Below are positions 36,823-46,343 of a stretch of DNA of 64,000 nucleotides, in pieces (within the stretch, counting starts at the first letter, position 1; each line of letters opens with the position of its first letter). The notes below the pieces were generated by a model, which saw only the letters and a program-made list of their open reading frames with translations, was not told where the DNA came from and ran no database searches. A program made the position numbers and the translations under genes. The stretch is from Granulosicoccus sp045106475. GTDB taxonomy: Bacteria; Pseudomonadota; Gammaproteobacteria; Granulosicoccales; Granulosicoccaceae. The stretch lies in assembly GCA_045106475.1 (NCBI GenBank), contig JBGCEO010000045.1:1-64000 (forward strand). Direction: 5' to 3'.

Positions 36823-37602
36823 ATGAAGCTAATTTATTCCAACACATTATCCAAGTTAGTAATGAGCGCTGTTCTGGTTACTGTTAGTACCGCCTCGGGA
36901 AGTTTACTCGCAGACAATGGGCACAATTCAAACCGCGTTACTTTATATTTTACTCGTCACGCTGAGAAGCAAACCGTTCTCAAAGAAACTGCGGAAGATT
37001 CTGGGATCTATACGGACAACTGCAACTCATCTCGCAGCCGCTGTGAAGAAGAGCTCAATCCACTGGGTAGCCGTCGTGCCGAGCTGCTAGCTGAGTGGCT
37101 TGAACAACGCGGTATTGCTCCTACCGTTACACATGTTGTATCAAGCGACAAACAGCGAACTCGCCAGACGGTTCAACCCTTAGCTGATCTTATTCAATCC
37201 GGTTATGGCGATGTATTGCCAGATGGTGATGCCATGCCTGATGGTGTATGGCAGGTGCCGTTTGCAGGAGATACCGCTAATGAGGTTAATGGTAACAGTG
37301 GCTCAGTTGATCCAACAGTGATGTTTATCCAGACAGAACTGCAAGCGGGTGATGTCGCTGTCATAGCAGCTCATAGCGGCACCATATATAAGATTCTGGG
37401 TGGAGCTTTAACCGACGGTACAGGTGGTCTTGGAATTGATACCACTCAAGCAGCAGACTCGGATGATTTCCCTAAAAATCCGGATGATGGAAAAGTCCCC
37501 GGCTTTGGGGATGTGTGGAAGGTGGTTATTCGGTCGAGCGGTGATGCTGTATTGAAGTGGCGTAGGGACGTAGACTTCAAGCGTTTGCAGGTAATCGATT
37601 AA
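36823..37602 (+). CDS. Secreted histidine phosphatase family protein (paralogue 1)
   Basis: Exported phosphatase of 259 residues with a Sec signal (MKLIYSNTLSKLVMSAVLVT...). The phosphohistidine motif is YFTRHAEKQ, a two-domain-branch variant with RHAEK in place of RHGE/RHGQ. A SSDKQRTRQTV segment and the second catalytic His in AAHSGTIYKI follow, and the C-terminus has FGDVWKVVI. I use the ATG at 36823; a GTG at 36784 would put 13 charged residues before the signal. A closely similar gene lies at 51197-52063. The substrate is unknown; periplasmic organophosphate hydrolysis is plausible. Confidence 0.85.
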   Translation: MKLIYSNTLSKLVMSAVLVTVSTASGSLLADNGHNSNRVTLYFTRHAEKQTVLKETAEDSGIYTDNCNSSRSRCEEELNPLGSRRAELLAEWLEQRGIAPTVTHVVSSDKQRTRQTVQPLADLIQSGYGDVLPDGDAMPDGVWQVPFAGDTANEVNGNSGSVDPTVMFIQTELQAGDVAVIAAHSGTIYKILGGALTDGTGGLGIDTTQAADSDDFPKNPDDGKVPGFGDVWKVVIRSSGDAVLKWRRDVDFKRLQVID

Positions 37603-37662
37603 CAGGGGTAACCATACCCTGGGCCGATAAGTTGAATGGGTTGTGTGTATTCAGACAGAGCG

Positions 37663-37684
37663 GGGGAGCTTAGCTCCCCTTTTT
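37663..37684 (+). terminator. Intrinsic terminator after histidine phosphatase gene
   Basis: GGGGAGC and GCTCCCC form a perfect 7-base-pair stem with a 3-base loop, followed by five T residues. It lies 60 bases after the phosphatase stop. Confidence 0.92.
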
Positions 37685-37791
37685 AAACCAGCGAAGCCGG
37701 TAGATGTGCTATGAGCAAAGCCAATGACAAAGGTCATCATGAGAGCGAGCCTAATAACCCAGTAATGAAGTTGATTGGTCTGGAATTTATC

Positions 37792-39162
37792 TCAACTCTC
37801 CTGCTCTGGTATGCCGGCTACAATGTCTAACTGATCAAGCAAAAAACGTGTCGTGCGCATAAGCCGATCATCTCGTTCAAAAGATCCTACCAGTTGAACA
37901 CCGAGCGGCATTTGTGCGCTTGAAGTCAGTAGTGGCAGCGATATGCTCGGCAGGCCACACAGTGTCCAGATTACACAACAAACCGGATCTCCCGTGCCGT
38001 TTCCTAAAGTGGGGGCAATACCAACGGCTGGCGGCGTGACTATCGCATCGTAGTCGTGAAAAAATGTTTTAAACCAAGCATCAGCTGCGGATTTAATGCC
38101 CATTGCCTCATCGTACTCAGCTTGCGAACGGCCTTCTGCGCGCCGCAACCCTGCAAGCATCGATTCACTCATCAGATCCGCATGCTGGCTGCGTTCGTTT
38201 TCGAGACATCTCAGAATCTCGTAGTCGTAAATAACTTGATGGCAGCCGACCAGCGCGTTAAGGGGTGCCGGCGCATCTATGCGTTCGAGATGAGCGCGAG
38301 TTTCCTCATCAATTACGGAGAGTAACTCTTTAAAGGCATCCCTGGTAGACGATTCGTATCGATCCGCATAGGGGAGATCTATCCAAACTAGATTGAGTTG
38401 TTCGGGTGGCTCTGCCTCATATCCAGCTAATGAGCTAGCTTGCGGTAAAGGCCTACTCATATCATCGTGTGGGTCATAACCTGCGATCGCGTCAACCAGT
38501 AAATTGATATCCGCGCAGTTCCTGCCAAAAACTCCAATTTGATCCAGTGTGCGCGAAGTTTGCAAAACACCGCGCCGCGAAATCAGACCTCGAGAGGGCT
38601 TGTACCCAAATACCCCATTAAAGGAAGCAGGTCGAATAACCGAGCCCCCGGTTTGAGTACCTATTGCTAGCGGGACATGTCCAGCCGCTACGGCTGCAGC
38701 AGAGCCACTGCTGGAGCCCCCCGGCGTGCGGCTTAAATCATGCGGATTAAGGGTTGGACTTTCATTCATCCAGGCCATTTCGCAAGTCACCGTCTTTCCT
38801 AAAATGATCGCCCCGGCTTCTTGCAGTTTCTCAATGACTGCCGCATCTTCATTGGGTTGGCGACCTTTGTACATTGGCGTGCCACGCTCAGTGGGCATTG
38901 AGGCTGTGTCTACTACATCCTTCACGCCTATGGGTATTCCGTGAAGAGGTCCAAGAGCAAATCCGTGTTGACGTCGTTCATCTAGAAGGCGTGCGCGTTC
39001 AAGTGCCCCCTCCCTGTCAATGTACGCCCAGGCGTTGATCTGCCCCTCGGTCTGATCTATGTTTTCCAGGCACTTCCGCACCAAGGCTTCGCTTGTAAGG
39101 CTGCCGTCACGAATGTATTCAACGCACTCAATAACAGACGGCTCTGATGATTCAATGCCCAT
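37792..39162 (-). CDS. Amidase signature family hydrolase
   Basis: Ser-cisSer-Lys hydrolase of 456 residues. The triad can be placed as Lys81 in GIPIGVKDVVD, cis-Ser150 in TPGGSSSGSAAAV, and nucleophile Ser174 in GTQTGGSVIRPA. The spacing matches the family. No signal peptide is present, so it should be cytosolic. It is not GatA: there are no gatB or gatC neighbours and the C-terminal region differs. The likely job is hydrolysis of a small amide or carbamate, but the substrate is unknown. It is monocistronic. Confidence 0.88.
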   Translation of the reverse strand: MGIESSEPSVIECVEYIRDGSLTSEALVRKCLENIDQTEGQINAWAYIDREGALERARLLDERRQHGFALGPLHGIPIGVKDVVDTASMPTERGTPMYKGRQPNEDAAVIEKLQEAGAIILGKTVTCEMAWMNESPTLNPHDLSRTPGGSSSGSAAAVAAGHVPLAIGTQTGGSVIRPASFNGVFGYKPSRGLISRRGVLQTSRTLDQIGVFGRNCADINLLVDAIAGYDPHDDMSRPLPQASSLAGYEAEPPEQLNLVWIDLPYADRYESSTRDAFKELLSVIDEETRAHLERIDAPAPLNALVGCHQVIYDYEILRCLENERSQHADLMSESMLAGLRRAEGRSQAEYDEAMGIKSAADAWFKTFFHDYDAIVTPPAVGIAPTLGNGTGDPVCCVIWTLCGLPSISLPLLTSSAQMPLGVQLVGSFERDDRLMRTTRFLLDQLDIVAGIPEQES

Positions 39163-39462
39163 GATTAATACCGCCAGCGTTATTGTACAAAGTTGCCAAA
39201 CAACACCTCAGGAAACCAGAGAGCGATGCCTGGACACATGTACATGTGGAAAATCGTAGATATAACAATGCTTTGCGCCTATCGCGCTAGAGTGATTAAT
39301 TTACGACACAGCTCGATTGCAAGCAAGAAATAGTTACTGAATATGCTCGATATTTACGTTCTTTTGCGTTGAATCCAACATGGATACGCTTTGGCTTTGC
39401 AATGGAGTCAATCCCGTCGATCAAGGGGAGTTCTTCCAGTGCATGGGGAGCTATAGATAAAC
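39163..39462. other. Intergenic, no gene recognised
   Basis: About 300 bases between the amidase gene start and the cytochrome stop. I see no credible coding frame, RNA or strong terminator. The amidase promoter must lie here. Confidence 0.5.
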
Positions 39463-39798
39463 CTACTCTGGTACTGTGACGCTTACTATTAACGATTCAT
39501 ACCATGCAGACAGATCTTTGATGTCTTTGTCATTAAGGTTTTGAACGATCAACGTCATCCTGCGATCCTCTCTGATGCCGGATCGATATTCCTTCAAACT
39601 CTTCTCAGTATAAAACGCTGATTGCCCGGCCAGATTAGGGACCTCCGGGTCATTGGCGACCCCTGTTTTGCCGTGACATACTGAACACTGTCTAGCAAGC
39701 AAGCGCCCATTGGCAGGATCTGCGGCTCTTGCTGAAGTACTCAACAGGCAGAAATGCAAAGCCAAGCAAGCGATGGATAGAGTGAGTAGAGAATTCAT
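39463..39798 (-). CDS. Small periplasmic class I cytochrome c
   Basis: Exported monohaem cytochrome of 111 residues. The Sec signal ends near STSARA. The haem motif CSVCH sits at residues 38-42, and the distal Met is probably in REDRRMTLIV. This is the c553/c4-half pattern (ARQCSVCHGKTG, NLAGQSAFYTEKSL). The ATG at 39798 is chosen because it starts the signal peptide; the frame is open 14 codons further. It is encoded on the same strand as the sugar dehydrogenase upstream and could accept its electrons. Confidence 0.9.
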   Translation of the reverse strand: MNSLLTLSIACLALHFCLLSTSARAADPANGRLLARQCSVCHGKTGVANDPEVPNLAGQSAFYTEKSLKEYRSGIREDRRMTLIVQNLNDKDIKDLSAWYESLIVSVTVPE

Positions 39799-39978
39799 GG
39801 TAGCTATTGATGGTTTTGCCCAAATCATAATGCAAATCACCGGTGACCTGTCCGGTGTACTTGTCAGTAATTTTGGTTATACCTAAATCAGTAGGGAAGG
39901 TGGCGTAGGCCTGCGTTCATCAACTGAACAGGCGCATTACTTGCGCCTGTTCAATCAACTGCTCATGCCTGGGTTTGC

Positions 39979-41220
39979 TTACTGATCGGAGTACGATATT
40001 CGATAAACTGCATTTGCGAAATCATCCGATACCAATATTGATCCATCTTTCATTTGTGCAACGTCGACTGGTCGACCATCGTACTCACCATTTTCATCAA
40101 TCCATCCTTCTGCAAATGGCTCTGTGGTGGCCATGCCCTCATCATCGATAAAGGTAACCATTACGCGTGCACCGATCGGTGTGGTGCGGTTCCAAGATCC
40201 ATGCTGGGCAGAGAATATAGCGTTTTTGTATTTTGACGGAAACATCTTTCCTGAGTAAAAGGTCATGCCTAGATCAGCCGCATGTGCGATTGTTTCTGTG
40301 GCCGGCATGACTACATCAACCGGAATTTCCTGTCCAGCATACTCATTGGTTCTGGTTGAGCCGCCGCCGTACCAAGGGTGTCCGAAGTGTTGCCCCATTT
40401 CTGTTTGCCGATTGATCTCACCGGGTGGAATATCATCTCCCATACCATCCACCTGATTGTCGGTCCACCATAGTTCGCCGGTGACAGGATGAAAATCATG
40501 ACCAACGGAGTTACGAACGCCGTAGGTGTATACCTCGCGATTTGAGCCGTCGCGATTCATCCTGATTATTCCGCCAATGCCAGTATCGTTATAGAGGTCC
40601 AGTTTCTCTTCTGGTGCAACATTGAACGGTTGCCCCAGAGAAATATAGAGCTTGTCATCAGGTCCAACCTTTACGACTCTAGCAGTGTGATTATAGCTTT
40701 CCTCCTCTACCGGTATTAAGGTTCCCTGAGGTACGATTGGTACAGCGACTACATCCGGGCTCTCGTGAAAAAACTCTGCAGCCGGATACATCATTACGCG
40801 ATTACGTTCCGCAATAAATAGAAAACCATCTTTGGAAAAGGCCACACCGTTTGGAACATCGAATTCCAGTGACGGGGCGAAATCCTTAACTTCGTCCGCT
40901 ACACGGTTTCTGTCTCGATCCATTACTGCCCATACTTTTGATTTCTTTGTACCGACGAACAATACAGTTCCCTGTGGCGCTACGGCCATGTGCCGAGCAT
41001 CAGGAACGAGTGCGTATAAGTCAATTTTGAATCCCGGTGGCAAGCTAATACCTTCAAGCACCCTTTTGATTGATTCTGCGGACTCTCCATTTTGATCGAC
41101 AAAGGTATGGTCCGTTGTACCAGTCACTTTGAATGCCCCGAGCTTTTCCAGATTGGTTTGCGCTGAGGCTGTGGTGCTCAGAGCTGCGCTAACCGCAAGC
41201 GCTGTGATTAGGTGTCTCAT
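39979..41220 (-). CDS. Periplasmic PQQ-type sugar dehydrogenase (sorbosone/glucose family)
   Basis: Beta-propeller dehydrogenase of 413 residues with a clean Sec signal (...STTASAQ). Features of the soluble glucose/sorbosone dehydrogenase family are seen in order: PDARHMAVAPQG, VPNGVAFSKDGFLFIAERNR, YNHTARVVKVGPDD, RNSVGHDFHPVTGELWWTDN and AQHGSWNRTTPIG. The last two contain residues that shape the PQQ/calcium site in this family. It should oxidise a sugar or aldehyde in the periplasm and pass electrons to a cytochrome c. The small cytochrome gene 180 bases downstream fits that role. Confidence 0.88.
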   Translation of the reverse strand: MRHLITALAVSAALSTTASAQTNLEKLGAFKVTGTTDHTFVDQNGESAESIKRVLEGISLPPGFKIDLYALVPDARHMAVAPQGTVLFVGTKKSKVWAVMDRDRNRVADEVKDFAPSLEFDVPNGVAFSKDGFLFIAERNRVMMYPAAEFFHESPDVVAVPIVPQGTLIPVEEESYNHTARVVKVGPDDKLYISLGQPFNVAPEEKLDLYNDTGIGGIIRMNRDGSNREVYTYGVRNSVGHDFHPVTGELWWTDNQVDGMGDDIPPGEINRQTEMGQHFGHPWYGGGSTRTNEYAGQEIPVDVVMPATETIAHAADLGMTFYSGKMFPSKYKNAIFSAQHGSWNRTTPIGARVMVTFIDDEGMATTEPFAEGWIDENGEYDGRPVDVAQMKDGSILVSDDFANAVYRISYSDQ

Positions 41221-41780
41221 AAAGTTTGTTAATTCCCCTTTTTTAGATCGAAGTTTCGAATATTCGATCGTTATATTCTTATAAGAGTTGCAGATCTGAG
41301 GTTTTTCTCTTTAAGCTGCTTACTCATGGTTGGTAAGTAAATGCATCCCTGATTCTTGGAAGCTTGGTGAGGGCCTAGAAGGAACCGAGGGCCAATCAAT
41401 GTTAATAGTCCTCGAAGGCTTCGGCAAGAAGACTGACAAAATGTCTCATAAAGACATTTTTAAACTACCCGCGGAGCTGTATCCTGTTTGTTTTTGGGTT
41501 CCTAGAGGTCTTTCTTGGGCCTACTAAAGTGTCATAAACCCCAAAAAGTTGGAAAGGCGACGTTAGCAGGCGAGCATCAAGTGGCAGCTGCTGGATAACG
41601 AAGGCTTGCCTTCAGTGTTTTCGGATGAGTTTGGAGAAATCAGCGAAGCTATGCCGGGAATAGAATTCGGTGTTTGATATATGGTCACCCTAAGCCATTG
41701 ATTAAATATGCTTTATTGAGTGCTGTACAATAAATTTTTAGCAACTGGGACAAGGATGCCTGCGTAGGAGGCTGCATTTG
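41221..41780. other. Intergenic with remnant-like frames and an A/T hairpin
   Basis: This 560-base gap has no credible complete gene. A 36-codon frame ending at 41677 lacks a start but reads like a true C-terminus (KWQLLDNEGLPSVFSDEFGE and on). A 65-codon frame at 41330-41527 may be another relic. AAAATGTCT/AGACATTTT at 41438-41460 is a perfect 9-base-pair hairpin. I could not assign the relics to a family. Confidence 0.35.
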
Positions 41781-42821
41781 ATGGCGATTGCGTTTTTGGC
41801 CGCGAGATTCTCAAAAATCGACGGTCGTGGTGGAGGTTTGACTGTCGTCTGCTTAATTGCGTCCATATTTTCGTTAGCTTTCGCGATCGAACCACGTTTG
41901 ATCAGAATAGGCACTGGCGGTAGCAGCGGCACCTATTTTCCGATTGGGACTCTGATCGCCGAATCCATAGGTCAAAGTCTCAATGACACCTCTGATCCGA
42001 GTTCAACATCCAGATTGATCGTTTTGCCCCAGCGATCCAGTGGTTCTGTAGCCAACGTCAAGGATATCGGCGATGGTTTGCTTGAATCAGGATTTGCTCA
42101 GGCGAACGTTGCGCATTGGGCCTACCATGGAATTGGACCATTCGAGCAACATGGGCCCATCACCGATATTCGAGCACTGGCGACACTTTATTTCGAGAGT
42201 CTGCATTTGGTTGCGCACGTTGATAGTGGCATCGCGGGCATCGCTGACCTGGTTGGTAATCGTGTTTCTGTGGATGAAATTGGGTCGGGAACCGAATTAG
42301 ATGTTCAAGCCGTGTTGGACTCATTCGATGTTTCGAAAAATGATTTGGAGTTGGTGTATCTAAAACCTGCAGACTCGATTGATCGATTGCGCCAAAACAA
42401 CCTCGATGCCTTCTTTATAGTAGCCGGCTATCCAATATCAGGCGTGTCTGAACTGATCGAAGAAGGTATAGCCACGCTTGTGCCTATTGTTGGTCCGGAA
42501 ATAGATGTGCTTCTGACGGATCATCCTTTTTTTACAGCTGATGAAATTCCTGCGGATGCTTATTCTAATTCCAGTGCGGTGCGTACGCTAGCGGTAGCTG
42601 CCCAATGGATTATAAGTTCTGACATAGAAGATGATCTGGTGTTCGACATCACAAAGAATCTCTGGAGCCAAAACACTCATCAGACACTTGTTAAGAATCA
42701 TCAAAAAGGAAAGGAACTCATTGAGTCAGCAGCTCTGAAAGGCATCGGTATACCACTGCACGCGGGAGCGTATAGATACTACGAACAAGCTGGCTTGGCA
42801 GTTAAAGATCTACCGTATTGA
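41781..42821 (+). CDS. TAXI-family TRAP-type solute-binding protein
   Basis: Exported receptor of the TAXI family (TRAP-associated extracytoplasmic immunogenic), 346 residues. The start of the mature domain, RIGTGGSSGTYFPIGTLIAE, is the family signature, followed by VDEIGSGTELDVQ and HAGAYRYYEQ at the C-terminus. A strong TAGGAGG lies 9 bases before the ATG; a TTG at 41778 is also possible. No fused DctQM permease gene is nearby. Instead a sensor kinase follows in 34 bases, so this protein may work as a periplasmic ligand sensor for that kinase. Confidence 0.9.
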   Translation: MAIAFLAARFSKIDGRGGGLTVVCLIASIFSLAFAIEPRLIRIGTGGSSGTYFPIGTLIAESIGQSLNDTSDPSSTSRLIVLPQRSSGSVANVKDIGDGLLESGFAQANVAHWAYHGIGPFEQHGPITDIRALATLYFESLHLVAHVDSGIAGIADLVGNRVSVDEIGSGTELDVQAVLDSFDVSKNDLELVYLKPADSIDRLRQNNLDAFFIVAGYPISGVSELIEEGIATLVPIVGPEIDVLLTDHPFFTADEIPADAYSNSSAVRTLAVAAQWIISSDIEDDLVFDITKNLWSQNTHQTLVKNHQKGKELIESAALKGIGIPLHAGAYRYYEQAGLAVKDLPY

Positions 42822-42855
42822 TCCGCCCTTATGCGACCTTGGATAAGCTGAATTT

Positions 42856-45066
42856 TTGAACACCAACGGTAAAGTCTTTTGGTTTGCGGTATTAGCCGTA
42901 TTATTTACGGGCGTGGTGCTTGCACTCTATGTACAAAGATCAACGACCCAGATTCAGGAAGCGCTGGCTGAGGAGGTATTGCAACAGCAGCATGATGTAG
43001 CTAATTTATTGCATGAATATGCGAGCGTTATGTTAGCGCTTGAGCAACTTCGCTCGGCGCCACAAGATACAGAGAGACTTCAGATCGAAAAGTCTTTGTT
43101 ACAAGCGCAACAACAGCTAGTCGAGATGCGCTCAAACTACAGTTTTCAAAGGCTGGATGGGGCTGCAATAGCCTACTCATTTGTTCGACCAATCCTGGAT
43201 GATGTCGGGCAGTGGTTATCGCAGGGAATACCTGGTTTTGACAAGAATCAGCCTATTGTCGCGGAACTGGCAGCGATGCGGTTGAGTGAGCGCTACGCCG
43301 AATTGAGAAAAATTGCTGCTGAGACCGATCTTGTGGCTACTCAGCTGATATCAGATCAAAGCAGTCACTTGGAACAATTCAGGTCTTCTTTGCTCATGCT
43401 TTTTGCTGGTTTTTCTTCGCTTATATTTGGTACTTCAGTGCTGCTTATCAGACAACGAAATCTTCAATCTAGTTTGGTAAAGGCACAAAAACAGCATGCG
43501 CAGCGCTTCAGAGACTTCGCAGATGCTGGCGCTGACCTATTCTGGGAGTCAGATTCTTCACTCACCCTCAAGATACTCTCAGGTGATTCTGACGCTATGC
43601 CGAAGTCTTTAGCCTTGAGAAGTAGCGTGCGGGAGAATGTTTGCCCGGACATGAATTCGGTCTTTAATGAGCAGACCGCGCGTAGCCCCTGGCCGGTGGA
43701 GTTAATGGAACGGCAAGAGAGCTTTTATGATGTTGAAACCGAGTGGATTACACCTGCAGGTGAAACGCACGTCATTTCCTTTAGCGGCAAACCAGTGCTT
43801 GATGCGCGGTCTAGGTATCTGGGTTACAGAGGGGTGGGGCGCAACATAACCGGTCGAAAGAAGATTGAGCGCGAATTGCAACGCGCCAATGCGCTTCTGG
43901 TGGAGGCAGAGTCACGCGGCAGAGAACAGGCTGAGCAAGCGCTTCGTGATTCTGAGCGATTTCACAGAACCATTCTGGATGCACTACCGCTTAACATAGT
44001 AATTGTCGATACGCAGGGGACTATAAAAGCCGTGAACTCTGCCTGGAGAGATCTTTTACTCCTTGGTGAATTGAATACCCCAAACGCTGGATTAGGACTT
44101 AATTATCGCACTGTGTATGAGTCTTTCTCTGAGCGCGAACAAGCGGGCATTCAGGCCGTTGTGCATAGAATCGAAGAAGTATTGAGGGGAGGGAGCAAAA
44201 CGCTGGCTTACGACTTTGAATGCCAAGTGTCCGATAAAAAATACTGGTTTGCTGTTGCGACAACCTCATTTGAAGTAGCGCAAGCGCGATTTACCGTGTT
44301 GGTACATGAAGATATTACTGAGCAAAGACAGCTCCAAGAACGCGACAGACAATTGCGGGCTGATCTTGCACATGTTTCGAGATTGAACATTGCCGGGGAA
44401 TTGGGCTCCGGTCTGGCGCACGAGCTTAATCAACCGCTCACTGCTATTAGCCATAACTGTGACGCACTGCTTTCGATTATCAAGGAATCTGATACCCCCG
44501 ATCGCGAAATGACCGATATTGCCGCTGATATCTACGATCAATCACATCGGGCCGGGGACATTATCCGCAGTATGCGCCGATTGATTCGAAAAGAATCAGG
44601 GCTTCAGTCGCTCGTGGATATCAATGAGCTGGTAAGAGAAACGATAGGTTTGACTCAGGCCGATGCACGAGACAAAGGGATTACTATTACGCTCCAGTTG
44701 GCAGAGAATTTGCCTGATCCGATTGTTGATGCGGTGCAGTTGCAACAAGTGCTTGTCAATCTTGGGCGCAATGCCGTTGAAGCCATGGCCAGTGGGCAAT
44801 CAGCTAATAGAGTCCTGACGATTACCACAGCACTGCAGGACCAGGAAACTCTTTTGGTCTCCGTTCAGGATACAGGCCCGGGATTTGACTCAAAGATCAA
44901 GAGCAACTTATTTTCCACATTTGTTAGCAATAAGAAGGGTGGTATGGGATTGGGATTATCCATTAGTCGCACTATAATAGAGGCGCAAGGGGGAGTGATC
45001 TGGCTTGATGAAACTTGTCAGGCCCAAACCACAATTAGATTCACGATTCCTGTGAACAGGACCTGA
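42856..45066 (+). CDS. Membrane sensor histidine kinase with PAS domains
   Basis: Inner-membrane kinase of 736 residues starting at a TTG; no nearby ATG fits and the ribosome-binding site is weak. Two hydrophobic helices (about 8-27 and 175-200) flank a mostly helical periplasmic domain of about 150 residues. Two PAS-like domains follow (about 220-335 and 370-500), each ending with a PAC-like segment (YRGVGRNITGRK; VLVHEDITEQRQ). The phosphoacceptor is His522 in GLAHELNQPLTAIS. The ATPase has LVNLGRNAVEAM, DTGPGFD and GMGLGLSISR. It resembles the FixL/DctB-type HATPase group. With the FixJ-like regulator 6 bases downstream it forms a two-component pair. Confidence 0.92.
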   Translation: MNTNGKVFWFAVLAVLFTGVVLALYVQRSTTQIQEALAEEVLQQQHDVANLLHEYASVMLALEQLRSAPQDTERLQIEKSLLQAQQQLVEMRSNYSFQRLDGAAIAYSFVRPILDDVGQWLSQGIPGFDKNQPIVAELAAMRLSERYAELRKIAAETDLVATQLISDQSSHLEQFRSSLLMLFAGFSSLIFGTSVLLIRQRNLQSSLVKAQKQHAQRFRDFADAGADLFWESDSSLTLKILSGDSDAMPKSLALRSSVRENVCPDMNSVFNEQTARSPWPVELMERQESFYDVETEWITPAGETHVISFSGKPVLDARSRYLGYRGVGRNITGRKKIERELQRANALLVEAESRGREQAEQALRDSERFHRTILDALPLNIVIVDTQGTIKAVNSAWRDLLLLGELNTPNAGLGLNYRTVYESFSEREQAGIQAVVHRIEEVLRGGSKTLAYDFECQVSDKKYWFAVATTSFEVAQARFTVLVHEDITEQRQLQERDRQLRADLAHVSRLNIAGELGSGLAHELNQPLTAISHNCDALLSIIKESDTPDREMTDIAADIYDQSHRAGDIIRSMRRLIRKESGLQSLVDINELVRETIGLTQADARDKGITITLQLAENLPDPIVDAVQLQQVLVNLGRNAVEAMASGQSANRVLTITTALQDQETLLVSVQDTGPGFDSKIKSNLFSTFVSNKKGGMGLGLSISRTIIEAQGGVIWLDETCQAQTTIRFTIPVNRT

Positions 45067-45072
45067 TTCTCC

Positions 45073-45702
45073 ATGAATGACGTAGCTGCAATTGTCTATA
45101 TTGTTGATGATGAGCCTGATGTCAGAAGGGCACTGATTCGATCAATTGAAAAGAAGGGCTACATCGTGCAAGCCTTCGATAGTGCTTATGCGTTTCTTGA
45201 GAATTACCCGTCAGGACAAACTGGTTGTGTGATCCTGGATGTTCGCATGCCGGGAATGAGCGGGCTTGAGCTGCAGGAAGAGCTCCTGCGTCGAGAAATT
45301 ATTTTGCCCATTATATTTATTTCCGGGCACGGTGACATCTCAATGTCTGTTCGTGCAATAAAAGACGGTGCCTTTGATTTTCTTGAGAAACCCTATCATG
45401 TGGATGCTTTGTTGGAACGAATCGATGGTGCCATCGAGGAAAGCCATAGGCGGCAATCGGTGTTCGAATTCGAATTCGCTATAAAGCAACGTTATGACAC
45501 ACTGACATCTCGCGAGCAGGATGTGATGAAACTCTTGGTTGCTGGAGCTGCAAATGTATCCAACAAGGAAATTGCCCGTGTTCTTTCAATCAGTCATCGA
45601 ACGGTTGACACGCATAGATCGAGAATCATGGACAAAATGCAGGCTCGATCAGTGTCTGAGTTGGTAGAAATGGCAAAGGTCTGTTCGATTTATATAGCCT
45701 GA
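45073..45702 (+). CDS. FixJ/NarL-type response regulator
   Basis: DNA-binding response regulator of 209 residues. The receiver domain has IVDDEPD, phosphoacceptor Asp56 in VILDVRMPGMSG, Ser/Thr in IFISGHGD and Lys in DFLEKPYH. The LuxR-type helix-turn-helix lies at the C-terminus (TLTSREQDVMKLLVAG, NKEIARVLSISHRTVDTHRS). The pairing with the kinase upstream is supported by the 6-base gap. Targets cannot be read; control of uptake or catabolism of the TAXI ligand is the obvious hypothesis. Confidence 0.94.
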   Translation: MNDVAAIVYIVDDEPDVRRALIRSIEKKGYIVQAFDSAYAFLENYPSGQTGCVILDVRMPGMSGLELQEELLRREIILPIIFISGHGDISMSVRAIKDGAFDFLEKPYHVDALLERIDGAIEESHRRQSVFEFEFAIKQRYDTLTSREQDVMKLLVAGAANVSNKEIARVLSISHRTVDTHRSRIMDKMQARSVSELVEMAKVCSIYIA

Positions 45703-45923
45703 GTTTTTCGGCCTGATTAGAATTTTCCTGAAATCGGTAGTCTTACGGATATACAAGCCGTATGTTCTAAATCATGCTACCAATAGGTAACTGATTGCCC
45801 TTAACTAAAGCCCCGATTGCTAAATTTGGTGCGTAAAAAGTCGATTTTTGCTTAATTTTAAGGAGCGTTGTTTTAGTAATTAATGAGAGGAGATCGTAGT
45901 ATCCTGTCAGGAGACATTGAGAT

Positions 45924-46286
45924 TTGGCGACTATTCTGGTGGTAGATGACGATCCCGTCATTCTAAAGGTATTTAAAGAGACTTTAGAGTCGCAGGGGCA
46001 CGTTGTGGTATCCGCTATGACATGTATGGAGGTGGAGACTATTTTCAATGAGAAGAGTCAGCCTATAGATTTGATGCTGACCGATTTCCATCTTCCCGAT
46101 GCTAAGGGTTCAGTGAATATTAAGCGCGCAAGAAATAACGACAGTGGCACTAAGATTGTGTTGATGTCGTCAGACGCCAGGGCCAAAGAATATGCAGAGC
46201 CGGGTGTGCTTTTTATGCAAAAACCGTTTAGCCGTTTGATTTTAGAGGAGACTGTTCACTCCCTTCTCAAGTCCGTAAATGCCTGA
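45924..46286 (+). CDS. Single-domain receiver protein (CheY-like)
   Basis: Stand-alone receiver of 120 residues with no output domain. It has VVDDDPVILKVF, phosphoacceptor Asp54 in LMLTDFHLPD, Ser in LMSSDARAK and the conserved Lys in FMQKPFSR. The start is a TTG with AGGAG about 10 bases upstream. It lies 220 bases after the FixJ-like gene, so it may have its own promoter. It could act as a phosphate sink or as an adaptor in the kinase system next door, or regulate the polysaccharide gene that follows in convergent orientation. Confidence 0.88.
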   Translation: MATILVVDDDPVILKVFKETLESQGHVVVSAMTCMEVETIFNEKSQPIDLMLTDFHLPDAKGSVNIKRARNNDSGTKIVLMSSDARAKEYAEPGVLFMQKPFSRLILEETVHSLLKSVNA

Positions 46287-46343
46287 AAAAATAAATGCGG
46301 TGGGCATTTAAACTACCTTGGATAAAGGGCAATCTAGAAACAA

